A stretch of 40,596 bases of DNA, from contig REBL01000143.1 in assembly GCA_007692755.1 (NCBI GenBank), forward strand, positions 1 through 40,596, in the 5' to 3' direction. Both the position numbers and the translations under genes were made by a program. This document shows, in pieces, positions 17,280 through 25,869 of the stretch. This stretch comes from Nodularia sp. (in: cyanobacteria). GTDB taxonomy: Bacteria > Cyanobacteriota > Cyanobacteriia > Cyanobacteriales > Nostocaceae. Position 1 is the first letter of the stretch. Each line of letters opens with the position of its first letter. The notes under the pieces were generated by a model. That model saw nothing but the letters and a program-made list of their open reading frames with translations. It made no database searches and had not been told where the DNA came from.

Positions 17280-18194
17280 ATTTTTAATAATTTCTTAATA
17301 AATGGTGGAGGTGAATTAGCCGCTTTAGCTGCTGCGGGTTTGTGGGCGATCGCTTCGGTGGTATATGGCATTGTGGGACAGCATATTCCGCCGCTACGAC
17401 TGAATTTGATCAAGGGGATAGTCGCGATCGCCCTGCTAATTTTAACCATCTTGCTAACTGGGGAATCCTTGCCCATATCTGCCCCCATGCCCATTTTGCT
17501 GCTGTGCTTGAGTGGGGTGATCGGTATTAGCTGGGGTGATACTGCTTTTCTGGGGGCGATCAATTACTTAGGCGCACGTCGTGTTTTACTTCTCAGCACC
17601 CTTGCACCTCCCATGACTGCGATCGCGGCGATGATTGGGCTTCAGGAAAGTTTAAATATCGGTGCTTGGTGTGGAATTTTCATCACTATTTCGGGAGTGG
17701 CTTGGGTAGTCACAGAAAGAGTTCCCGGTACCAGCGATGATTCACCCGCGCACCTATGGCGAGGTATCAGCTTGGGCTTATTAGCCGCGATCGCTAATGC
17801 CATTGCTACAGTTATCTCTCGCATAGCATTTACTACTGGCAGCATTACACCTCTATGGGCGGCTTTATTGCGTTTGGGTGCAGCCGAATTGATTCTTTTC
17901 GGGTGGATGTGGTTACCCAACCCTCAGGCGCAAGCATTATCCTCTCCCTACGGGCAAACTAGGCGAGTTCTTCTTGCCACTTGCTTTGCGGCTTTTTGTG
18001 GGACTTATTTGGGCATTTGGCTACAACAGACAGCAATTAAATTGACGGCGGCGGGAATTGCTTCGACCTTGTTGCAGACTAGCCCGATATTTGTCATTCC
18101 TATTGCCATCTGCATGGGTGAAAAAGTTAGTTGGCGCGCGATCGCTGGTGTAATTATTGCCATCCTTGGCATTGGATTGTTGTTTTTTTCCTAG
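17280..18194 (+). CDS. EamA/DMT-superfamily permease, probable ATT start
   Basis: About 304 residues with ten hydrophobic spans arranged as two EamA repeats, the second starting near LWRGISLGLLAAIANAIATVISR. DMT permeases export metabolites or drugs; the substrate is not predictable. No ATG, GTG or TTG precedes the first span in frame. The first usable standard codon is TTG 17340, which falls inside span 1 (LAALAAAGLWAIASVVYG). The open frame extends upstream to ATT 17280, 8 bases after AAGGGG (17266-17271), and gives an N-terminus beginning I/M-FNNFLINGGGELAAL. I therefore place the start at ATT 17280, with TTG 17340 as the conventional fallback. The final codons are hydrophobic (IAILGIGLLFFS). 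Confidence 0.85.
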   Translation: MFNNFLINGGGELAALAAAGLWAIASVVYGIVGQHIPPLRLNLIKGIVAIALLILTILLTGESLPISAPMPILLLCLSGVIGISWGDTAFLGAINYLGARRVLLLSTLAPPMTAIAAMIGLQESLNIGAWCGIFITISGVAWVVTERVPGTSDDSPAHLWRGISLGLLAAIANAIATVISRIAFTTGSITPLWAALLRLGAAELILFGWMWLPNPQAQALSSPYGQTRRVLLATCFAAFCGTYLGIWLQQTAIKLTAAGIASTLLQTSPIFVIPIAICMGEKVSWRAIAGVIIAILGIGLLFFS

Positions 18195-18679
18195 CCGAAC
18201 ACTCAATTTAGATGCAACAAAAGAGCGGTGAAAGTGCCACCTTCCCAGCCCACCATCAAGTTTTCCAGTTCTCAGGGATTTCCCAGAAATAAATTATCCA
18301 TCTTGTGGGGTGGACATTATGGCAATTTGGCAGACAAAATTTCTCTGTTGCAGTTTTAATTGAGATATCAGCTGGGTCACTGAGACAAATAGCTTCGTTG
18401 TCTGAGGAATAAATTACCTCTAGTCTCAGAAATCCCACACAATTGCCAGTTGCTGATACTCGCGCTGTAGAATGCCCCTAAATGGTTGATACAGGTAGTT
18501 ACAGCACGAGTTCACCACTTCACTGCAACTGGCTAAAAATCGAACCAAAAACACATAGCACTTCAGGACTGATGCAGGCGGAAATCGAGGCTTTGGCGCA
18601 TCATTTCTGAGAAAGATAATAACTAAATAAGCAAGAAGACTCCCGCGACACTGCGACAGCAGTTAGTAGTGATGAGGAG
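18195..18679. other. Intergenic region, no supported gene
   Basis: 485 bases. A 60-codon minus-strand frame (18256-18438) has no ribosome binding site and unconvincing composition. Short coding-like fragments near 18560-18610 may be decayed sequence, but I cannot identify them. Confidence 0.35.
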
Positions 18680-18904
18680 TCAAGAATTAGATAATTTCTC
18701 TGGTTTCACTTTTTTGATTAATTCCATATAGATATTAACCTCGCTAACTTCTAAATCATGCTCAATTCTGGTAACTCTCCAATTTTCCTTGTTTAGGTAA
18801 ACTTCCTCTCCTATTCTGGGAGTAAATTGTAGGTCATAGAACTTTTTGAGATAATTTTTTTGTTTTTCTTCCCATAATATTACTTTGGCTATTTCTTGGC
18901 TCAT
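18680..18904 (-). CDS. Small hypothetical protein
   Basis: 74 residues from ATG 18904, preferred because AGGAGA lies 4 bases upstream. An ATG 24 bases earlier lacks such a site. Rich in Lys and Glu, no membrane span. The pattern QFTPRIGEEVYLNKENWRVTRIEHDLEVSEVNIYMELI suggests a small beta-rich domain of the type that closes on itself, but no family is recognised. It is flanked by gene-poor spacer on both sides. Confidence 0.6.
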   Translation of the reverse strand: MSQEIAKVILWEEKQKNYLKKFYDLQFTPRIGEEVYLNKENWRVTRIEHDLEVSEVNIYMELIKKVKPEKLSNS

Positions 18905-18928
18905 TGCTTCTCCTGTTTTGTTACTCAA

Positions 18929-19284
18929 TGAAAGTCAGTATTTTGATGACAGGCATAGGTCAAGTTTATCTTACTAATTCAATGAAATAGCGTAGTTAAA
19001 ACCACATTTTTAGAATTGATATTTTAGTCACAATGTAAAATTATGGATTTATACAACGCCAAGCCTAAGTTTACTCAAATAAAAAAATGCCCAATTGTGA
19101 TTAGGATTATTCCAATTCCCATTCAAGTGAGGTACAAGCAGTCATAATTAAACGCAGATGGACGCAGATAAACGCAGATAGTTGTGTACTTTATTAGACT
19201 GGCAAATGCTATACTAAGAATTGCGAATTGTTTTGGTCAGTGTGTGGTATTTTGGGCATTGACTTTAAATATTAAGTAAAAAAT
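18929..19284. other. Intergenic region with a 10-bp tandem repeat
   Basis: 356 bases. The only recognisable element is three AAACGCAGAT/GGACGCAGAT units at 19150-19179, an extragenic repeat type. The promoter of the cupin gene must lie downstream of it. Confidence 0.5.
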
Positions 19285-19890
19285 ATGTTAAGTCAAGATT
19301 GGTTAGTAACAGATGATGGCACGAGTGAAGCCTGGGAACAATCACCAGATAATTTAGAAATATTGACAAGTCAATATCGACTCTATCGGTTTTTAACGGA
19401 ACTCGAAGATATTCTTCAGAAATTCCAAAGCGATCGCCTGCGACTCCAAGCAATTTTTCCCCTAGTGCGGCGATTATTAACCAGTTCGGAATGGCTGCAA
19501 GGTGAATATCTTGAACCAAATCCCGAAACAGGCTGGTCAGTCCTTACACTATATGATGAGCCGGATTTTCCCTTGACTGTGCAGACAGTCGCCTGGCTAC
19601 CGGGAAAAGTTTCACCAATTCACAACCATGCTACTTGGGGAGTTGTCGCGCTGATTAGTGGAGAAGAAAAAAATACACTTTGGAGACGGACTAATAAAAA
19701 CGGTAGCATTGAAAAAGCCGGAGATATTATTTTAAATCCAGGCGAAATTATGGGCTTGATGCCTGATGCAATTCATCATATTGAAGCACTAGGTGATGAA
19801 CCGACAATTAGCTTCAATTTGTATGGTGAAACAAACTATCAACAGCGTTTTGAATTTGATCTTGTTACCTGTACTGCTAAAAACTTTTAA
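19285..19890 (+). CDS. Cupin, cysteine-dioxygenase-like metalloenzyme
   Basis: 201 residues. Cupin motif 1 is WLPGKVSPIHNHATWGVVALISGEE, with the metal-binding His pair in HNH and a Glu. Motif 2 is PDAIHHIEALG-----SFNLYGE. The layout matches the cysteine dioxygenase/COG5553 branch, non-haem iron enzymes that oxidise small thiols. The N-terminal 80 residues are helical and lack a known domain. It leads the thiol/arsenic gene group, which fits a thiol substrate, but that is inference. Its stop is 61 bp upstream of a truncated pstB. Confidence 0.82.
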   Translation: MLSQDWLVTDDGTSEAWEQSPDNLEILTSQYRLYRFLTELEDILQKFQSDRLRLQAIFPLVRRLLTSSEWLQGEYLEPNPETGWSVLTLYDEPDFPLTVQTVAWLPGKVSPIHNHATWGVVALISGEEKNTLWRRTNKNGSIEKAGDIILNPGEIMGLMPDAIHHIEALGDEPTISFNLYGETNYQQRFEFDLVTCTAKNF

Positions 19891-19951
19891 TGTCGATGTT
19901 AGACAGTTCAGTGTATTCGAGAACGACTGATGTATTGACCATGAATATTGA

Positions 19952-20485
19952 GCATATATCGCACTGCGTCGGCGCATAGGTACAATATTCCAAAAGCCCA
20001 ACCCTTTCCCCTTCTCAATTTGGAAAAACCTCGCATTTCCCCTACAAGAACACGGAACCAAAAACCGCGAAAAACTTGACTGGCTGATTGAAACCGCACT
20101 GCAAGACGTGGGACTATGGACAGAAGTAAAGGATCGGCTGAATACCTCCGCCTTATCTTTATCTGGTGGACAAAAACAGCGCTTATGTATTGCCCGTGCT
20201 TTAGTTTTGCAACCAGAAGTTTTATTATTTGATGAACCCTGTAGCGCCCTTGACCCAATTTCTAGCGGAATAGTTGAAGATTTAATCGCCAGTCTGCGAG
20301 GACGTTATACAGTAGTAATTGTAACTCACAACCTTGCCCAAGCGAGACGAATTGGCGATTATGCGGCGTTATTTTGGGTACAAGCCGAAGTAGGGCGATT
20401 AATCGAATATGGTACAGTCGAACAGATTTTTACCACCCCACAGCACGCCTTAACTGCTGCTTATGTCAATGGTATTCGCGGTTAA
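19952..20485 (+). pseudogene. pstB: 5'-truncated phosphate ABC transporter ATPase (pstB remnant)
   Basis: 177 codons open from an upstream TGA at 19949 to the normal PstB C-terminus. Visible motifs are LRRRIGTIFQKPNPFPFSIW (Q-loop), LSGGQKQRLCIARAL (ABC signature), VLLFDEPCSALDP (Walker B) and IVTHNLAQARR (H-loop), with the typical ending QHALTAAYVNGIRG. About 90 N-terminal residues, including the Walker A loop, are absent. Only 61 bp separate it from the cupin stop, so the 5' part was deleted. The product cannot bind ATP normally. PstB powers phosphate import, and arsenate can enter by the same route, which explains its place beside arsM and arsS. Confidence 0.9.
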
Positions 20486-20572
20486 ATCCTTTTTAGCTTC
20501 AGCTTCGTATTAGTCTACAAAGTCCTAATTCAGACCTTGCTAAATTTGAACTTGAACTTTGATTTCTTGCTT

Positions 20573-20588
20573 CTTTGCGCCTTTGCGC
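20573..20588. repeat. CTTTGCGC octamer repeat
   Basis: Two CTTTGCGC units followed by an ACGTACTTCGTACTTCGCTTCGC stretch in the pstB-arsM spacer. It is an extragenic repeat type of Nostocales and shows that the two genes are not tightly coupled. Confidence 0.55.
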
Positions 20589-20663
20589 CTAACGTACTTC
20601 GTACTTCGCTTCGCTGATGCGTGAAACTAACTCACACCTTTGTCATACAACCAAAAAATTATC

Positions 20664-21632
20664 ATGACCTATCTTGAAACAACCGCTAACTTTTATAGTG
20701 AAGTCGCCGAAACACCACAAGTGGGATTATGCTGCGTCCAAAGCAGTCCTCTACAACTACCAGGACTCAAAATTTCCTCCCAGATGCAGGAAATGAACTA
20801 TGGTTGCGGCACAACCGTACATCCCACAGAACTAACTAACGACCCAACAGTACTTTATGTAGGCGTTGGTGGTGGCTTAGAAGCACTGCAATTTGCTTAC
20901 TTCTCCCGCCGTCCTGGGTCAGTAATTGCGATTGAGCCGGTAGCGGCTATGCGGTCAGCAGCGATGCGGAATTTAGAACTGGCTGCTCAAGAAAATGACT
21001 GGTTTGAGGCGAATTTTGTCGAAATTCGCGAAGGAGATGCCTTTGCTTTACCGGTTCCTGATGCTTCTGTCGATGTGGTAGCCCAAAATTGTCTATTTAA
21101 TATCTTTAAACCCGCAGATTTGCAGTTAGCTTTACAAGAAACCTTTCGAGTTTTAAAGCCCAACGGACGCTTAATTATGAGTGATCCCATTGCGACTCGT
21201 CCCATTCCCGAACACCTGCAAAATGATGAACGGTTACGCGCCATGTGTCTATCGGGAGCAATGACCTATGAACAGTATATTGAATATCTGGTAAATGCTG
21301 GCTTTGGTCAAGTAGAAATCCGGGCGCGTCGTCCTTATCGTCTCCTGAATCGCCAAAACTATAATTTAGCAGAAAACTTGCTGCTAGAAAGTCTCGATTC
21401 TGTAGCTTTTAAAGTAGCAATTCCTGAAGATGGAGCTTGTATTTTTACAGGGAAAACAGCTATCTACTCCGGTGTAGAACCCTTCTTTGATGACCAAGCC
21501 GGACATATTCTGCAATCGGGAGTACCTGCGGCGGTATGTGATAAAACTGCTAGAAATTTAGGTAAAGCCGCTCCTGAAGAAATCCTGATTACAGATTCAA
21601 CTTGGCATTACAATGGTGGTGGATGTTGTTAG
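20664..21632 (+). CDS. arsM: Arsenosugar-pathway arsenite methyltransferase
   Basis: 322 residues from ATG 20664; an in-frame TTG at 20640 would add eight residues. A class I SAM-dependent methyltransferase: motif I VLYVGVGGGLEALQFAY, motif II-like VIAIEPV, and DASVDVVAQNCLFNIF. Cys residues in GLCC, NYGCGTT, QNC and the C-terminal NGGGCC can bind As(III). The long C-terminal arm (about 240-322) is typical of the ArsM version found next to ArsS. It methylates arsenite, giving dimethylated arsenic that serves as arsenosugar precursor and as detoxification product. arsS follows 48 bp downstream and is probably co-transcribed. Confidence 0.9.
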   Translation: MTYLETTANFYSEVAETPQVGLCCVQSSPLQLPGLKISSQMQEMNYGCGTTVHPTELTNDPTVLYVGVGGGLEALQFAYFSRRPGSVIAIEPVAAMRSAAMRNLELAAQENDWFEANFVEIREGDAFALPVPDASVDVVAQNCLFNIFKPADLQLALQETFRVLKPNGRLIMSDPIATRPIPEHLQNDERLRAMCLSGAMTYEQYIEYLVNAGFGQVEIRARRPYRLLNRQNYNLAENLLLESLDSVAFKVAIPEDGACIFTGKTAIYSGVEPFFDDQAGHILQSGVPAAVCDKTARNLGKAAPEEILITDSTWHYNGGGCC

Positions 21633-21680
21633 TAATTTTCCCTTAAGTATTTTTTTTGTAGCACAGAATGAAGATTAAGA

Positions 21681-22694
21681 ATGGTTCAGCAAAAAGTAAA
21701 TCCGTTATCTTTAGATTCAGACATCACACCTTTTAGAAAAAAGCTGAATTTACCCCTAACAAAAAACCCAATTACTGTTTTACAACTTAATTTGGGTAAA
21801 CGTTGTAATTTAGCTTGTAGCCACTGTCATGTAGAAGCCAGTCCCAAACGCACTGAAGAACTTTCTCCAGAAATTTGCCAGCAATTAATTGTATTAATTG
21901 AAAAATTTCCCCAAATTAAAGTTGTAGACCTGACAGGTGGCGCGCCCGAAATGCTCTATGGCTTTAAACCAATTGTAGAAGCAGCGCGATCGCATGGGAA
22001 ACAGGTAATTGTGCGCTCTAACTTGACTATTTATTTTGAAGAAGGTTTTGGGGATATTCCCGAATATTGCGCTGAAAATCAAGTCAGAATTGTGGCTTCT
22101 TTGCCTTGCTATCTCTCTGACAACGTTGATCAAATGCGAGGAAATGGTGTATATGATGCCTCAATTCTTGCTCTGCAATGGCTGAACCGTCTTGGCTATG
22201 CTCAAGACCCCAATTTAATCCTCGATTTAGTTTATAACCCGCAAATTCCCACTTCCGAGAATTTTTCCCTCACACCCAATCAAGCTAAACTTAAGCAAGA
22301 TTATAAAATGTTCTTACAAGAACATTTTGGTATTAGTTTTAATGACTTGTTTGCAATTACCAACCTACCCATTGGACGTACTAAGTTTTCTTTAGAACGC
22401 CAAAAGCTATACAGACCTTATCTCCAGTTTTTAGAATCTCATTTCAACTCTACAACGATTGAACATTTAATGTGTAGAGATGAACTTTCAATTGACTATT
22501 TGGGTAATGTCTATGACTGCGACTTTAACCAGATGGAAAATTTGCCTTCAAAAACTGATGATGGCGAAACCTTAAATGTTGCTAAGTTGTTGGCTGCTGG
22601 CACATTAGATTTAATTACAGAAATCAGGACTGCACATTACTGTTACGGTTGTACTGCTGGGTCTGGTTCTAGTTGTGGCGGTACTTTAATTTAA
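21681..22694 (+). CDS. arsS: Arsenosugar biosynthesis radical SAM enzyme
   Basis: 337 residues. The radical SAM cluster motif is CNLACSHC (CxxxCxxC) at about 39-46, in LNLGKRCNLACSHCHVEASP. DLTGGAPEM is the GGE-like SAM motif. The C-terminal DUF3641-type region has several Cys (MCRDELSIDYLGNVYDCDFNQM, CYGCTAGSGSSCGG), likely binding auxiliary Fe-S. ArsS is linked to adding a 5'-deoxyadenosyl-derived ribose to dimethylarsinous acid, the step that creates the arsenosugar skeleton. Together with arsM it marks an arsenosugar locus. Convergent with the anti-sigma gene. Confidence 0.92.
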   Translation: MVQQKVNPLSLDSDITPFRKKLNLPLTKNPITVLQLNLGKRCNLACSHCHVEASPKRTEELSPEICQQLIVLIEKFPQIKVVDLTGGAPEMLYGFKPIVEAARSHGKQVIVRSNLTIYFEEGFGDIPEYCAENQVRIVASLPCYLSDNVDQMRGNGVYDASILALQWLNRLGYAQDPNLILDLVYNPQIPTSENFSLTPNQAKLKQDYKMFLQEHFGISFNDLFAITNLPIGRTKFSLERQKLYRPYLQFLESHFNSTTIEHLMCRDELSIDYLGNVYDCDFNQMENLPSKTDDGETLNVAKLLAAGTLDLITEIRTAHYCYGCTAGSGSSCGGTLI

Positions 22695-22724
22695 TCATAT
22701 CTTGCACCCGTTGCAATCAACTGC

Positions 22725-22772
22725 CGGGGGTTCAAACCCCCGTCTAATAGCGAAAGTCGCTTAAAGACGACT
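22725..22772. terminator. Palindromic repeat / candidate bidirectional terminator
   Basis: CGGGGGTT-CA-AACCCCCG forms a strong stem at 22725-22742, followed by a second imperfect hairpin (AGTCG...CGACT) to 22772. It sits exactly between the convergent arsS and anti-sigma genes. The sequence resembles an extragenic palindrome family of Nostocales. No long T tract is present, so the terminator role is inferred. Confidence 0.5.
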
Positions 22773-22783
22773 GGGGAAAGATG

Positions 22784-23569
22784 TCAAATTTGTGAACTTT
22801 GCATAACTATAGTTCCGGTGGGACGAGAAACATTTGGATCTGTCTCCAAGGTGATTACTAGCCCGGAAAATTCCGGGTGATAAAATTCTTTGTACATTTG
22901 AGCAGTAAATGGTAACTCATGAGAAGCAGTTCCCCAAGCATAGGGCTTGACTTCACCACAGGGAAACTTTTCGTTAGCCACAACTGTCCACAAAAAGTAA
23001 AAATATCCAGGAGGAGGGGCGGAAAGATTTTGGAAAACCATCACCGCTTTTTGTTGCTCAGGATTGATAATCACGCTTCCTGAACTGTTATCTGTTGATT
23101 TAACCCCTTGAAAAGTAAACAATCGCGTTTGCGAATTTTGGAGTAGGTTTTTAACTACTTGAGCTTGGGTAAAATCTTGGCGTAAACGCTGGTTATCTGC
23201 TGTGACAACACCCAAATTTTGCCGTAGTCGATAGTTATCAACTCCTAGAACCACTACAAACAATGCTGCTATACTACCAGCCATTTTTATCCACCGTTGA
23301 GACGTTCGCGTAGCGACTCCTGGGGAATTTCTTTTGACCTCAGTAGCTTGTTCCAGAATTTTTGGTAATAAATTGGCTGGTGCTTCTACTTCGGTGAAAC
23401 CATCTACAACTTGTCGCAAAACTTCCTGCAAATCCTCCACTTCAGCTATAAGTTCTGGATGCTGATCAAGTAATAGCCGAAACTCTGCCATTTCTTCAGG
23501 GGTGAGATCATCGACGACAAACCCCGCAGCTAGGTTTTTCATGTATTCGGGATCGAAAGATTTATTCAT
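22784..23569 (-). CDS. Anti-sigma factor, RskA-like
   Basis: 261 residues. The N-terminal anti-sigma domain (about 1-80, KNLAAGFVVDDLTPEEMAEFRLLLDQHPEL) lacks the zinc HxxxCxxC motif. One membrane span follows at about 92-110 (MAGSIAALFVVVLGV), then a coiled stretch and a periplasmic RskA-type domain (MVFQNLSAPPPGYFYFLWTVV, GTIVMQ ending). It overlaps the sigma gene by 4 bases (ATGA), the usual translational coupling of sigma/anti-sigma pairs. By family, it holds the sigma factor at the membrane until an outside signal releases it. Confidence 0.88.
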   Translation of the reverse strand: MNKSFDPEYMKNLAAGFVVDDLTPEEMAEFRLLLDQHPELIAEVEDLQEVLRQVVDGFTEVEAPANLLPKILEQATEVKRNSPGVATRTSQRWIKMAGSIAALFVVVLGVDNYRLRQNLGVVTADNQRLRQDFTQAQVVKNLLQNSQTRLFTFQGVKSTDNSSGSVIINPEQQKAVMVFQNLSAPPPGYFYFLWTVVANEKFPCGEVKPYAWGTASHELPFTAQMYKEFYHPEFSGLVITLETDPNVSRPTGTIVMQSSQI

Positions 23570-24159
23570 AAATCCGAATCTAGTAAGATGCGTTTGAGTT
23601 TTAATAATCCTTGGCGGGTGCAGGTTTTGACTGTACCGAGAGGGATGTCAATTTGTTTGGCAATTTCTGACTGACTTAATCCTTGGTTGTAAGCTAGTTC
23701 AATTACTTGACGCTGTTTTTCGGGGAGTTGTCCCAAAGCATTGTAAATTCGCCCGGCGCGCTCTGCAAAAGTTGCTTGTTCAACAGGCGTTGGAGAAGGT
23801 GTTGCTTCATTCGACATTGTTTGTCCCCAGCGTTCCACAAGTTTGAGTTGTCTATTACGTGCGCGTAGTTTATCAATGGCGCGCGATCGCGTTACAGTTA
23901 CCAGATAACGCACAAAAAAGCGACAATCTGGATTGCTAGATGCTTTTCGCCACAAGGTGAGAAAAATTTCTTGAGTTAAATCTTCGGCTTCTTGGGAATT
24001 AGCCAATATTTTCAATGCTAATCCATATACCAGACGACCATGACGATTAAACAGAGTGCTTAATGCTGAGGAGTCGCCATTTTTGAGAGCCACAAATAAA
24101 GCTTCATCTGTAGTAGCTGAAGGTTCGCTGCAATTTGGCTGGGGAAGTTTAGGCTCCAT
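23566..24159 (-). CDS. ECF sigma factor, SigK-like
   Basis: 197 residues. Sigma region 2 is at about 30-100 (LFNRHGRLVYGLALKILANSQEAEDLTQEIFLTLWRKA). Region 4 is at about 135-192 (LGQLPEKQRQVIELAYNQGLSQSEIAKQIDIPLGTVKTCTRQGLLKLK). There is no region 3 and no extra C-terminal domain. ECF sigma factors direct RNA polymerase to a small regulon and usually to their own operon. The gene faces away from the thioredoxin/CcdA genes, 293 bp apart, so that intergenic region is the first place to look for its target promoter. A link to arsenic or thiol stress is inferred from position only. Confidence 0.92.
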   Translation of the reverse strand: MEPKLPQPNCSEPSATTDEALFVALKNGDSSALSTLFNRHGRLVYGLALKILANSQEAEDLTQEIFLTLWRKASSNPDCRFFVRYLVTVTRSRAIDKLRARNRQLKLVERWGQTMSNEATPSPTPVEQATFAERAGRIYNALGQLPEKQRQVIELAYNQGLSQSEIAKQIDIPLGTVKTCTRQGLLKLKRILLDSDL

Positions 24160-24452
24160 GCTGTGTTAAAAACAGGACTGAACAGATACCGGAGCAATTT
24201 AGGGATAAGCTTTGTTCCATCACCTCTCTCCAAAACTCAAACAAGTAAATCTTGCCTTTAAAAAATACCATCTATTCTGATGACGACTGCCGAAAGTAAT
24301 CGGATTGCTGAATTTTTGAATTTAATTAAATCCAATTCTGATCCTCACTCGTCTTATAAACAGATGCGCCACAATTCACAGATTCCATCTCTAAATGAGG
24401 ACTAAGGCGCATTGTGCCAGAACTATATCGTTGAAGTGTGAGAAAAAGAACA

Positions 24453-25004
24453 ATGTATAAACCGAGCAAATTTTTCTTAAGTCTAGTGTGTTTGAGTGGA
24501 TTGGTTTTGACAGTATCATGCAGCGCAACGAACCCAGATAATATTTCTCAGAATCAAGCCTCCCCATCAACTACAGATGTTGCTCAGTCAAATCCCTGTG
24601 CGTCTAAAAATCCCTGTGCGGCTAAAAACCCCTGCGCTGCTAAAGCCAAATCTGTAGGAGGTCCCTTAGCCCAAGAAATTCAAGATAAACCAGTATTAGT
24701 AGATGTGTTTGCTAGCTGGTGTGCCGCCTGCAAGAATATTGCGCCAACATTATCACAACTGGAAAAAGACTATGAAGGAAAAGTCCATTTTGTAGTTTTG
24801 GATGTTAGCGATAAAGCCACCACAGCTCAAGCAGAAGCGAAAGCAAAAGAATTAGGACTAAGTGAATTTTTAGCTGCCAATAAGTCTCAAACAGGAATGC
24901 TGACCATTGTTGAGCCTAAAACCGGCAAAATCCTAGCACAGCACCGCAACAATCCGAATTTAGCAGATTACAAAACGGTTCTTGATACTGCTTTAACTCA
25001 ATAA
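24453..25004 (+). CDS. Thioredoxin-fold lipoprotein with NPCAAK repeats
   Basis: 183 residues from ATG 24453; a GTG at 24438 is an alternative. It has a lipoprotein signal: MYKPSKFFLSLVCLSGLVLTVSC with lipobox LTVSC, so it is probably anchored outside the plasma membrane. Residues 47-64 are three tandem hexapeptides NPCASK-NPCAAK-NPCAAK, giving three extra Cys. A thioredoxin domain follows with the unusual active site WCAAC (C90, C93) in place of WCGPC. It ends 11 bp before the CcdA gene, so they should be one operon, with CcdA supplying electrons. The Cys repeats could bind a metal or arsenite; that is inference. Confidence 0.87.
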   Translation: MYKPSKFFLSLVCLSGLVLTVSCSATNPDNISQNQASPSTTDVAQSNPCASKNPCAAKNPCAAKAKSVGGPLAQEIQDKPVLVDVFASWCAACKNIAPTLSQLEKDYEGKVHFVVLDVSDKATTAQAEAKAKELGLSEFLAANKSQTGMLTIVEPKTGKILAQHRNNPNLADYKTVLDTALTQ

Positions 25005-25015
25005 ATCACCAAAAA

Positions 25016-25867
25016 ATGAAACAGATATCTCAGTCTTCCACTGAGGAGAAAGCTCCTCGGCGTTCTAAAATATCGAAAAAATGGCTAGTTTACGGTGGAT
25101 TGGGATTGCTATCTCTGATTCTAGTGATCACCCTGGGGCCTGTAATCAGTCACCCTGTTGAACGGGTAATTTCCATTGTAGAAAACCGCTATCAACAGTG
25201 GTTTGACCAACAAAATACAACAAATCCCTTGGTATTACTGCCTTTGGCGTTTATTGGTGGGGTACTTGCTAGTGTATCTCCCTGTATCTTGGCACTTTTA
25301 CCAGTTAACCTCAGTTACATTGGCACATTAAAAATTAACTCCCGTTGGGATGCGTTTAGTAAAGCTGGTTTGTTTGTCCTGGGAGCAGTGACAATTTTAA
25401 GTCTATTTGGCTTAGTCTCATCCTTCGCCGGAGCCGTGATGGTGGATTACCGGGGCTATATCAATATAGTCGTGGGAGTGATTATGGCTGTAATGGGTCT
25501 GTGGTTAATGGGGGTGGTACAACTTCCCCTACCGCAGATGAATGTAAATCTCCCCCAGGCTGGCCCTTATGGGGTGGGTTTGACTTTTGCCCTGGTGAGT
25601 TCTCCCTGTGCTAGTCCGGTGCTGTTTGCGGTGCTGGCTGCGGCCGCTGCTACAGGTTCGCAGGTATTGGGGACACTAACGATGGTTAGCTATGCGCTGG
25701 GTTATACTATCCTGATTTTTCTCGCGAGTTTATTTACAGGTCTGGCGAAACAAAGTAATAAGTTGTTGAAACATTCTGAGGGTATTATCCGCTTTGGCAG
25801 TGTAGCGCTAATTGTGACTGGGGCATATTACCTATTTACTGGCACTCAATGGTTTGTAGGAGGTTAG
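25016..25867 (+). CDS. ccdA: CcdA/DsbD-family thiol-electron transporter
   Basis: 283 residues, N-terminally extended by about 65 residues compared with minimal CcdA. Span 1 is at about 23-45, then a loop and six further spans. The two conserved Pro-Cys motifs are SVSPCILALLPVNLSYIG and SSPCASPVLFAVLAA, whose Cys pair carries reducing equivalents across the membrane from cytosolic thioredoxin. It follows the thioredoxin lipoprotein by 11 bp. A truncated thioredoxin reductase frame starts 2 bases after its stop. This copy is probably dedicated to the locus rather than to general cytochrome c maturation (inference). Confidence 0.88.
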   Translation: MKQISQSSTEEKAPRRSKISKKWLVYGGLGLLSLILVITLGPVISHPVERVISIVENRYQQWFDQQNTTNPLVLLPLAFIGGVLASVSPCILALLPVNLSYIGTLKINSRWDAFSKAGLFVLGAVTILSLFGLVSSFAGAVMVDYRGYINIVVGVIMAVMGLWLMGVVQLPLPQMNVNLPQAGPYGVGLTFALVSSPCASPVLFAVLAAAAATGSQVLGTLTMVSYALGYTILIFLASLFTGLAKQSNKLLKHSEGIIRFGSVALIVTGAYYLFTGTQWFVGG

Positions 25868-25869
25868 TC

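Noticed and set aside
18256..18438. 60-codon minus-strand frame in spacer
   Set aside because: No Shine-Dalgarno, odd composition and no recognisable motif.
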